Assembly (NCBI GenBank): GCA_031254875.1
Contig: JAIRTW010000103.1
Span: 1-37,645 of the forward strand
Reading direction: 5' to 3'
Length of the DNA stretch: 37,645 nucleotides
DNA from: Candidatus Bathycorpusculum termitum
Lineage (GTDB): Archaea; Thermoproteota; Bathyarchaeia; Bathyarchaeales; Bathycorpusculaceae
Shown here one piece after another: positions 30,853 to 37,645 of this stretch (its first letter is position 1; each line of letters begins with the position of its first letter). The position numbers and the translations under genes are program-made. Under the pieces are notes generated by a model. The model made no database searches and was not told the origin of the DNA. It worked only from the letters and a program-made list of their open reading frames with translations.

Positions 30853-33117
30853 TTATGGGTGATCAGCGTTATATAGGTCCCACTGGATCTCATAGATTAC
30901 CACCAACGGCACCAATCGGCCATATTGGAAGGGAGATGTGTTTATGCCCCCAAAGTATATTGGTTCGAAGTATTTTGGCGGCTCAAGTTCTCTATCAGGG
31001 GTAATCGTTAAGCCATAGTTACCCATGTTCCAACAGTACACTACTTCAGCATAGTTTAGGAGCAAAGCTATAGTTGTGTTATCACCGCGTGCGTTCCACT
31101 CCCACCCACCACCTGAGGGGGCCTGCCCGAAGGCGTTTTCATCAACCCATGCGTCTGCTTCGCTGATGAAACCTTGATCTATGAACCGCTGTTTATCCTG
31201 TCCGGAAATACGCGCCATCCACATCCATTTACCTTCGTCACCATAACCTGCTGGGTACGCATAATAGGAGTCTTCTGTTCCGCTTGACGGGATGTATAAT
31301 ACGGTGAATATAGCAATGTATTTGACGTTTTTTTGGCCGTAAGTGGAGAGCATTGCCATGGATTGATCTTCGTTACCCATGTATATGAAACCCACATTTG
31401 CTATCTGCGTACCGTTCACAGTGGTGTTGTCTGCCAAACTGGTTACGTTCCCAAGGTCACTTAACCAGTTACCGTAGTCCCACCACATGACCACAACATC
31501 GGTTGATTTAGCGTTTTCCTGTAACCAAGTAACTGCATCTATCCATACAGTAATAGGCTCGAGTAAGCCAGCTCCACCCACTGGAAGACTGGCACCACTG
31601 ATTGCAGTAGGCGTATATGCCTGCGCTACTGATCGAGGCATACCACCGGACTGTGGCGAAAATGCCAAATTCGACACCACAAGCACAAATATAATAAGCA
31701 CCGCTAAACCGCTGTATTCCCTGCTGACTCGTAGCATTTTACGTTTGGACTTCGCGACAGTTTTAGATGAACCTTTTAGCAGGGCGATAAACGGCGTTAT
31801 CGTTCCCAATATGCCTATAGCGGCGATTATAGCGTATGCAGGTGCAAAGATTACCAACAGACGCACCATTGAAGTTGCGAAATACAACGAAGTTGTTGCG
31901 AAGAGCAACAAAAAGATGTTTCTGTTAGTCGGGTTGCGTAGTGTGAAGTATAGACCTATTAAGAAAAACAGAATACCTATGCCTAGTTCAATATAGATAT
32001 TGCCCCAGCCTGATAGTCTCTGTTCAGCCACTGAATCGACAAGCGGCGAAGATGCCCTGATGAAGGGATTTAGTACCGTGATAAATTTGCCTGCAAGGCT
32101 AGTAAATGAGCCGGTTAGCCAGAGCCCAACAAAGCTTCCGACTATGGCAACCAGCGATACAACCGCAAGGGTTAGTTTGTTTTGTATGGAGATGTTATTG
32201 CGCATAAGTTCCGCGACAACCAGCACTAAAAATACTGCAGCAACAGGGAGGATTACACCTGAAACCAGATAGTTTAGTCCGATGTAGGGAACCTTGGTAC
32301 CAATCATCAGGGCTAAGCCAAAGGTTATGCTGTAGCTTACAAGCAGTCTTTGAGTGTAGCGTTTAAGGAGAACCATGACGAAGACAAAGAGACTTGCTAG
32401 AGCAATGATGTAGTATGCTGCGCCCCAGCCGGAAATAAAGTAGGCTAACGCTAAGCCTGCGCCTAAAGAGTATATGAGAGACCCTTTAAGCGAGCGGTTA
32501 CTGTCTATGGAACGCATAAAGAAGAAGATGAAAAGAACTAACCCCAAGACACCAGGAACTTCCGTGTCAAAGAAACCCAGGGAGCTTCGTTGCAGAAAAG
32601 ATGGTGCCACTGCGAGGAATAACGCGGCTAATAAGCCGACAGCTTTGCCGCCCATATCTTTGCCTACAAAGTACATGACTAAGCAGGAAACAGCCGCCAT
32701 AAATGCCGGCAGGATTGCACAAAAAGTCATTAAATCAATGTTTGCAAAAAGTGAGACAAAGCCGTAGAGGGTTGCTGCTGTCATGGGTAAGGCAGGTAAC
32801 AAAGTAGACATGTCCAAGCCGACTGGATACCATTTCATCGGGTTAATCCAAGGCGTGGGGTAATATGGTGAAAGTAAACCGTTGTCTACCATGTGCTTGG
32901 TTGCGCTAAACTGGTAGTATGGGTCAAACTCGTTGAGAAATGAGGTGCCTCCCGCGAGGTTTTCCCATCGGAGCGGTAATAGGCGAATGGTAAACGCAAT
33001 GAAGAGTATAAGAGCCAACGCTGCAAACGCCAAGATAGTACCGTGGCTTATTTGGATTCCGAACCTGTTGAAACCTGACAGGCTGTTGCCGAGTCGTTCC
33101 TTGAATGTGTCCCCCAT
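30853..33117 (-). CDS. aglB: Oligosaccharyltransferase AglB (STT3)
   Basis: AglB is the catalytic subunit of archaeal N-glycosylation, moving a lipid-linked glycan to Asn-X-Ser/Thr. The 754 residues have about 12-13 N-terminal membrane helices. The first outside-loop acidic motif is LNEFDPYYQF (Asp65), and the second-loop motif GFFDTEVPGV is present. The hallmark VVMWWDYGNWLSDLG is near residue 544, and a soluble C-terminal domain follows. It heads a two-gene unit with the GT4-type gene and lies 54 nt upstream of the methyltransferase stop. Surface proteins in the window with sequons are likely targets. Confidence 0.96.
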   Translation of the reverse strand: MGDTFKERLGNSLSGFNRFGIQISHGTILAFAALALILFIAFTIRLLPLRWENLAGGTSFLNEFDPYYQFSATKHMVDNGLLSPYYPTPWINPMKWYPVGLDMSTLLPALPMTAATLYGFVSLFANIDLMTFCAILPAFMAAVSCLVMYFVGKDMGGKAVGLLAALFLAVAPSFLQRSSLGFFDTEVPGVLGLVLFIFFFMRSIDSNRSLKGSLIYSLGAGLALAYFISGWGAAYYIIALASLFVFVMVLLKRYTQRLLVSYSITFGLALMIGTKVPYIGLNYLVSGVILPVAAVFLVLVVAELMRNNISIQNKLTLAVVSLVAIVGSFVGLWLTGSFTSLAGKFITVLNPFIRASSPLVDSVAEQRLSGWGNIYIELGIGILFFLIGLYFTLRNPTNRNIFLLLFATTSLYFATSMVRLLVIFAPAYAIIAAIGILGTITPFIALLKGSSKTVAKSKRKMLRVSREYSGLAVLIIFVLVVSNLAFSPQSGGMPRSVAQAYTPTAISGASLPVGGAGLLEPITVWIDAVTWLQENAKSTDVVVMWWDYGNWLSDLGNVTSLADNTTVNGTQIANVGFIYMGNEDQSMAMLSTYGQKNVKYIAIFTVLYIPSSGTEDSYYAYPAGYGDEGKWMWMARISGQDKQRFIDQGFISEADAWVDENAFGQAPSGGGWEWNARGDNTTIALLLNYAEVVYCWNMGNYGLTITPDRELEPPKYFEPIYFGGINTSPFQYGRLVPLVVIYEIQWDLYNADHP

Positions 33118-33171
33118 TAGGCCATCGCTCCAATATATATTTCCAATTGTACTATTTTACACATGAGAGAT

Positions 33172-33903
33172 TTATTTATGGCTTTCCAAAGAGGCTGGCA
33201 CTGATTTTGCAGTCGAAAAAGGCTTTGTTATATGCATGATTACCCAAGGACTATACCTTACGATTCGCCGTAACCCAAAAATTTTCTCTAAAGCCGCCAG
33301 AACAGACACCAAACTGTTCTGCGAAGTTCGGCCCAAAGGCACCCAGCTGTATCCCAGCTTTCGTTTAACTGGGAAGCCTATTTTAGACAGACACCACAGC
33401 ATCTCGCCATAGGAGTGCCTATATGATTTTCCCCGCATCGCCTTCAAGCGCGCTTTTAGACTTGATTTGTTGCCAAACGATAAAACTGCAGAAGCATCAG
33501 GCTTGAGAGTGCGCATGCATTCCCCCAAAGCCTGGTCTAACTCGGGAATGTAATCCAGTACCTCAATCATGAAAACAACGTCAAACACACAATCTTTTAG
33601 CGGCAGATGTCTCGCATCAGCCAAAATAATGTTGACTTGGCGGGTTTTCTGTTTGAGACGCCTGAGCGCACAGGCATTTATATCTATGCTGACGACCTGG
33701 ACTTTGCTATTTTGGGGAAGCAATGAAAAGCGGCCTGCTTCGGCACCCACATCCATCACTGAGAGATTCTCTTGGGATAAATCTATGGATTTAGAGATAA
33801 AATCTGTTTCAAGCTTTGTGAGATATTTACCCATCTTGGTTTTAGCAGCCATTTCCCAGTGAGTTTCTGAAGCGAAATCAGACGGCGCCTGCATGGTTGC
33901 CAT
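33172..33903 (-). CDS. Class I SAM-dependent methyltransferase
   Basis: The 243 residues carry the Rossmann methyltransferase motifs VMDVGAEAGRFSLL (SAM loop), VVSIDINACALRRL (acidic end of strand 2), ILADARHLPLKDCVFDVVFM and LDQALGECMRTLKPDASAVLSF. It belongs to the Methyltransf_11-type group; the substrate is not evident. The position beside aglB hints at methylation of glycans or lipid carriers, but that is inference. It starts at ATG 33903, 8 nt from the stop of the zinc-ribbon gene on the same strand. Confidence 0.87.
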   Translation of the reverse strand: MATMQAPSDFASETHWEMAAKTKMGKYLTKLETDFISKSIDLSQENLSVMDVGAEAGRFSLLPQNSKVQVVSIDINACALRRLKQKTRQVNIILADARHLPLKDCVFDVVFMIEVLDYIPELDQALGECMRTLKPDASAVLSFGNKSSLKARLKAMRGKSYRHSYGEMLWCLSKIGFPVKRKLGYSWVPLGRTSQNSLVSVLAALEKIFGLRRIVRYSPWVIMHITKPFSTAKSVPASLESHK

Positions 33904-33910
33904 TGGGAAT

Positions 33911-34084
33911 TCAACAACGTTTGTTTAGGGGTTTAACTTCAACTTCTATAGGGAGCAGGGACAATTTGCGGTTACATTTCGGGCATTTTCCGCCGTTCTG
34001 CTGGATAATTTCGTCCGGTGGTTTTAACTCAGTGCCTTCATATAGAACATGACTACATCCATGACAAACAACTCGTTGCGGCAT
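33911..34084 (-). CDS. Small zinc-ribbon protein
   Basis: This 57-residue protein has one zinc ribbon: CHGCSHVLYEG and, 24 residues on, CPKCNRKL. The ATG at 34084 (MPQRVVCHGC) fits the domain better than one seven codons upstream. It is followed 8 nt later by the methyltransferase, suggesting co-transcription, and is divergent from topA. It probably binds RNA, DNA or a protein; no specific role is known. Confidence 0.75.
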   Translation of the reverse strand: MPQRVVCHGCSHVLYEGTELKPPDEIIQQNGGKCPKCNRKLSLLPIEVEVKPLNKRC

Positions 34085-34216
34085 CCCATACCCTATTAGA
34101 TACACATGTAGGCATATTATTTATTGGTTGCTAAAACCCCAAGCGCCAGCAGCAATACATGGAACTGTAACCTTTTAATGGATAAAATAGCTGGTGGTTG
34201 TGTGTGGTTAGAGCTT

Positions 34217-36295
34217 GTGAAGTATACACTAATCATCACTGAAAAACCTGCTGCCGCAAACCGGATAGCCACTGCATTAGATGAGCGGAGTAAACCCAAA
34301 AAAACATCCCAAAATGGTGTTCCTTACTATGAAGCATACCGCGGCGGGTGCATTGTTGTTGTTCCAGCCATTGGACACCTCTACACCATAACCAGTAAAC
34401 AGAAAATTCGCGGCTATCCGGTTTTTGATTATCATTGGGTGCCACGTTATCAGGCAGAGAAAGGAGCGGAACGGATTCGGGTTTGGCTTAAAGTTATTTC
34501 TGATTTGGCTAAAAATGCGGAGACATTTGTGGATGGTTGTGACTTTGACATAGAAGGCAGCATCATCGGCTACACTATCCTCAAGTACGCTTGTGGCGAA
34601 AAACAAGATACAGCTAAACGGATGAAGTACTCTACGCTCACCGAGGAGGAACTACAGGCAACCTACGATAACCTTCTGCCTCACCTCGATTTTGCGCTGA
34701 TAGAAGCAGGTTTAACCCGCCATGAAGTTGACTGGCTCTACGGCATAAACCTCAGCCGCGCCCTCACAGAGGCCGCTAAATCCGCCAGCGGACAATACAC
34801 CACATTGAGCACGGGCAGAGTACAAGGTCCAACATTACGGTTTTTAGAGGAGCGCGAAAAAGACATCCAAACGTTTGTGCCCGCGCCATATTGGAGTCTC
34901 ACCGCAAAAATCAGCATAGACAACGAGGTCTATATTGCGGAGTATGAGAAGACACTTAAAACCTTAGCTGAAGCCAAGATGATTCAGGCTACCACTAAAA
35001 CCAAAGCAGGCACAATCGACTCAGTTGGAGTCTATGAGTCTACGATTAATCCACCTGTACCCTTTGATTTGGGCAGTCTGCAAAGCGAAGGCTACAAACT
35101 CTTCCGCTACACCCCCATGCGCACCTCCGCGATTCTGCAACGCCTCTACCTTGATGCATTAATCTCTTATCCGCGAACAAGCAGTCAAAAACTTCCGCCC
35201 TCAATTGGCTACAAAAATATACTTAAAAAACTCCAAAAAGCCCCAGCTTACACAAAACAGGCTACAGAACTCTTAATTAAGCCCAGCTTGAAGCCCAATG
35301 AGGGCAAAAAAATTGACCCCGCCCATCCCGCCATTTATCCCACAGGAAATTTATCACAAAAACCCCTAGATGCCGCATCCAAAAATGTCTTTGACTTGGT
35401 GGTGAAACGGTTTTTGGCTGTTTTCGCTGAACCTGCCGTACGTCAGAGCGTAAATGCCGTCGTCAACCTCAATGGCAATCTCTTTCGGTTCAGCTTAATG
35501 CGGACGCTTGTGGAGGGCTGGTTTAGGTTTTATCGTCCTTACGTTCAGGTTAAAGATGATGTTTTGCCGCCGCTGTCTGAGGGGCAACCTGTGGAGGTTT
35601 TGCGGGTTACCCTAAAGGAGCAGTACACTCAGCCGCCGCCCCGCTACAACCCACGTAGTCTGCTTCTCGAGATGGAGGAGAAAGAAATCGGAACCAAAGC
35701 AACCCGCGCCGCAACTATTCAAACCCTTCATGATCGCAAATACCTAAATGGAACCGATCATTTAGCGGTGAGCGCTTTAGGGTTTGAAGTCACTGGAGTC
35801 CTTGAGCGGTACTGCCCAACAGTTGTTTCTCCAAAGATGACGCGAATGTTGGAGGAAAAAATGGAGGCTATTCAGCAGGGCAGAGAAAACAAGCAGAGTG
35901 TGCTTGCAGATACCGTGAAAACTCTAAAGCGTGTTACCTCAGAACTCAAAGATAAAGAGGCAATCATTGGGATGCAGTTGAGTTTGGCGCTTAGGCAATC
36001 GTGGTTGAATGCTCGGACGGTGGGTGCATGTTTGAAATGCGGAGACGGCCAGTTGATTATATTGCGGTCAAAAAAGTCTGGGAAACGGTTTGTGGGTTGC
36101 ACTAATTTTTTTGATGGGAAATGCAGTGCGTCGTATCCGCTACCGCAGAGGGGAACTGTTAAGCCGCTGGGAAGCACCTGCAAAAGTTGCGGAGCACCTA
36201 TGGTGGCAACATATCTGAGGGGAAAAACCTCATGGAGACTCTGCTTAAACCCTCAATGCACCTCAAAAATTACGGGCAATAAAGCCGGCATCTGA
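34217..36295 (+). CDS. topA: DNA topoisomerase I (type IA)
   Basis: This topoisomerase relaxes negative supercoils by cutting one strand. From the GTG at 34217 the protein opens with VKYTLIITEKPAAANRIA, the Toprim strand. DGCDFDIEGSIIG holds the metal-binding DxDxE. The active tyrosine is Tyr318 in LISYPRTSSQ, and SLQSEGYKLFRYTP and EIGTKATRAATIQTL are further core blocks. The C-terminus has two zinc ribbons (CLKCGDGQ...CTNFFDGKC and CKSCGAP...CLNPQC). In-frame ATGs at 34124 and 34178 would add residues without family similarity. There is no reverse-gyrase helicase domain. It is divergent from the zinc-ribbon gene. Confidence 0.95.
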   Translation: MKYTLIITEKPAAANRIATALDERSKPKKTSQNGVPYYEAYRGGCIVVVPAIGHLYTITSKQKIRGYPVFDYHWVPRYQAEKGAERIRVWLKVISDLAKNAETFVDGCDFDIEGSIIGYTILKYACGEKQDTAKRMKYSTLTEEELQATYDNLLPHLDFALIEAGLTRHEVDWLYGINLSRALTEAAKSASGQYTTLSTGRVQGPTLRFLEEREKDIQTFVPAPYWSLTAKISIDNEVYIAEYEKTLKTLAEAKMIQATTKTKAGTIDSVGVYESTINPPVPFDLGSLQSEGYKLFRYTPMRTSAILQRLYLDALISYPRTSSQKLPPSIGYKNILKKLQKAPAYTKQATELLIKPSLKPNEGKKIDPAHPAIYPTGNLSQKPLDAASKNVFDLVVKRFLAVFAEPAVRQSVNAVVNLNGNLFRFSLMRTLVEGWFRFYRPYVQVKDDVLPPLSEGQPVEVLRVTLKEQYTQPPPRYNPRSLLLEMEEKEIGTKATRAATIQTLHDRKYLNGTDHLAVSALGFEVTGVLERYCPTVVSPKMTRMLEEKMEAIQQGRENKQSVLADTVKTLKRVTSELKDKEAIIGMQLSLALRQSWLNARTVGACLKCGDGQLIILRSKKSGKRFVGCTNFFDGKCSASYPLPQRGTVKPLGSTCKSCGAPMVATYLRGKTSWRLCLNPQCTSKITGNKAGI

Positions 36296-36482
36296 ATGCT
36301 GTACATCCCATGCATGATTTAGATCTGCTACTACTATGATTATGATATGATGCAACGTTGTTTTGTTTGCTCAACGCTTTGTTTCAGCACTTGGCTTTGG
36401 ATTGAAAACTAAAAAGATAAAGGTGAATAGCACCATAGTCTTCATAAGGTCCAGACGCAACGGCACTGAAGAGAGAAGAACC

Positions 36483-36725
36483 GTGAAATGCAAAATCTGT
36501 AGTCGGGAGGCTGAAGCCAGCGGCTTTTGTTCGTTACACCTGATGGCTTACCGCAATATTATGGAGAAATATACTGTTTGGCAGAAAGCGGTGAAGATAG
36601 AGTGGGGAGAGTATTTAGTTCAAATTCAGAAAAATTCATTAACCGGAGAATGGGCTAAAGAAGTAGTAAAGAACATAATTACGGGAGAGCACATCGATGT
36701 CGGAAAAAATAAAAAAACACTCTGA
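36483..36725 (+). CDS. Small Cys/His protein, archaeal type
   Basis: This 80-residue protein begins VKCKICSREAEASGFCSLHL, where two CxxC-like cysteines plus Cys and His suggest a zinc knuckle. The helical part (YRNIMEKYTVWQKAVKIEW, LTGEWAKEVVKNII) resembles short archaeal proteins I have seen with unknown role. The GTG at 36483 fits this pattern; an open frame runs 40 codons upstream with poor support. Its last 29 nt overlap the start of the membrane protein gene, so translation may be coupled. Confidence 0.65.
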   Translation: MKCKICSREAEASGFCSLHLMAYRNIMEKYTVWQKAVKIEWGEYLVQIQKNSLTGEWAKEVVKNIITGEHIDVGKNKKTL

Positions 36726-37122
36726 GGACATGTCGTTCTCACTTAGCCGATGGTTCCGCAAGATATCGACAAATACACCCACGACATTCATAATCGTCGT
36801 AGCCGTCATGGCATATGCAATATTTCTCTTCGGCGGCGGTTTATACACCCTTATCAACCGACCTATCATAGCGTATCCCGGTCAAAACACAATTTATTTC
36901 TTGTACCCTAGTCTCAGCATGCAATTCGGTGCAGATACCCTGATATCGGGAATCCTCTACGCATTAGGCTTCTTTGGCATACTCGCGATATATCAAAGCA
37001 CAAAAAGCGCCTACAAACCTAAACAAGCCTACATGATACTTATTGTCGGCGTTGCTTTACTACTGCTATCCTATATATTCATAGAAAGTGCAATTAACTT
37101 CAAGATAACCGGCGGCGGCTAA
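36697..37122 (+). CDS. Three-helix membrane protein, Ost3/Ost6-like region
   Basis: The 141 residues have three membrane helices (about 29-52, 79-101, 110-133). The pattern is FGGGLYTLINRPI, then ALGFFGILAIYQSTKSAYKPKQAYMILIVGVALLLLSYIFIE. This layout recalls the membrane part of Ost3/Ost6/MagT1-type subunits of eukaryotic oligosaccharyltransferase, which archaea of this kind sometimes have without the thioredoxin domain. The match is by pattern only. Presence near aglB makes an accessory role in N-glycosylation plausible. Confidence 0.6.
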   Translation: MSEKIKKHSEDMSFSLSRWFRKISTNTPTTFIIVVAVMAYAIFLFGGGLYTLINRPIIAYPGQNTIYFLYPSLSMQFGADTLISGILYALGFFGILAIYQSTKSAYKPKQAYMILIVGVALLLLSYIFIESAINFKITGGG

Positions 37123-37211
37123 ATGACATTAATTTAGCCTCAAACCAATAGCTCACTTCATCAGCTCGTGTCTTTAGTCCACGCATTTTTCTCATGAAAG
37201 CATCCAGTTAA

Positions 37212-37589
37212 TTATTTGCCGCTCATACAACCTGCTTTAACAAGTAGCCCCAAAGCCTCTTCAAACGGAACCGACAAATCCCTAGCCCTAATCACCTTCT
37301 GACACCGCTTAGACTTCAACCCCTCCTCAGAAAACAACACACCAAAAACCAGCAAATGATACATAACCCCAAGCATTTTACGCGCCAAAGCAACAATAGC
37401 AATACCATGCCCACGCCGCGCCTTCACACGCAAATAAAACTGCTTAAACCGAGAATCACCCCTACACTTAACAGCCGCCAAAGCACACTGCACCAAAACA
37501 CGCCTAACCCACTTAGAACCATACTTACTTACGTTCGGCAGTTTGAGGTGAGATTCTTTAGTTTGGTCGGTTAATAAAAACAGATGCAC
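37212..37589 (-). pseudogene. IS110-family transposase, C-terminal fragment
   Basis: The translated C-terminus matches the Transposase_20 domain of IS110/IS116/IS902 elements: KYGSKWVRRVLVQCALAAVK, then RVKARRGHGIAIVALARKM and LGVMYHLLV. The RuvC-like N-terminal catalytic domain is absent; residues before KYGSKW (MHLFLLTDQTKESH) do not belong to the family. It is a truncated element end, not a working transposase. The window ends 56 nt further on, so a full copy outside cannot be ruled out, but the frame changes before that. Confidence 0.8.
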
Positions 37590-37645
37590 CTGTTTTTAAT
37601 TATGCAGAGTTAGATTATGCCTGAGAAGACGTGATTTACTTTTAA

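Noticed and set aside
34124-34216. N-terminal extension of topoisomerase IA from ATG 34124
   Set aside because: The added 31 residues have no family similarity, while the GTG at 34217 opens exactly at the Toprim strand.
1-37645. CRISPR array, rRNA gene, or integrase with attachment site
   Set aside because: I saw no regularly spaced repeats, no rRNA-like sequence, and no integrase. The two tRNAs have no adjacent duplicated 3' ends.

Overview
The window is archaeal, with no sign of a bacterial or eukaryotic host. It encodes a transcription factor B, aIF1, aIF6, ribosomal proteins S19e, L31e and L39e, PDCD5, an AglB/STT3 oligosaccharyltransferase and PurP-type purine enzymes. Several genes start with GTG or TTG, and TATA boxes lie about 25-30 nt upstream of several starts and both tRNAs. 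The mix of TACK-type information genes, soluble [NiFe]-hydrogenase, HdrBC and many small zinc-ribbon proteins fits a Bathyarchaeia-like (MCG) genome. That placement is an inference from gene content, not a phylogeny.

Layout. 1-690: no supported gene, one copy of a degenerate repeat. 691-763: tRNA-Cys. 1.1-5.4 kb: a small membrane protein, class II PurE, a lipocalin-like protein, then a minus-strand redox block of hdrC, hdrB, a wrecked [NiFe]-hydrogenase, a YgbA_NO-type Cys protein and a hydrogenase maturation protease. 5.7-8.8 kb: a UvrD helicase fused to a PD-(D/E)XK nuclease. 9.2-12.6 kb: a COG2112-type kinase, two tandem PurP paralogs and an unknown protein. 12.9-14.9 kb: tRNA-Gln, TFB, a zinc ribbon and aIF1. 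15-18.8 kb: a large membrane protein, an S51 peptidase, a membrane-anchored winged-helix regulator with repeated operator-like sites, and a small Cys protein.

18.9-24 kb: an LsrF-like class I aldolase paired with a zinc alcohol dehydrogenase, a nitroreductase, a cupin, MsrB, a PRC-barrel protein and a secreted concanavalin-like protein. 24.3-26.5 kb: a HoxYH-like [NiFe]-hydrogenase with no diaphorase genes, led by a short Cys-poor ferredoxin-like protein. 27-29.5 kb: a translation operon (S19e, PDCD5, L39e, L31e) and a separately promoted aIF6. 30-37.1 kb: N-glycosylation and surface genes (GT4-type sugar-phosphate transferase, AglB, methyltransferase, a small OST-like membrane protein) around topoisomerase IA. 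37.2-37.6 kb: a truncated IS110-type transposase.

The most informative find is in the 3647-3982 gap. Fragments of a hydrogenase small subunit (SCGGYEI) and large subunit (PAICMSIRDAAHGL, AYDPCFGCVTH) lie there in three reading frames, directly after hdrB with a translationally overlapping start. The lineage appears to have lost an HdrBC-linked hydrogenase, while the HoxYH-like enzyme about 20 kb away is intact. The protease gene left beside the relic may now mature that enzyme.
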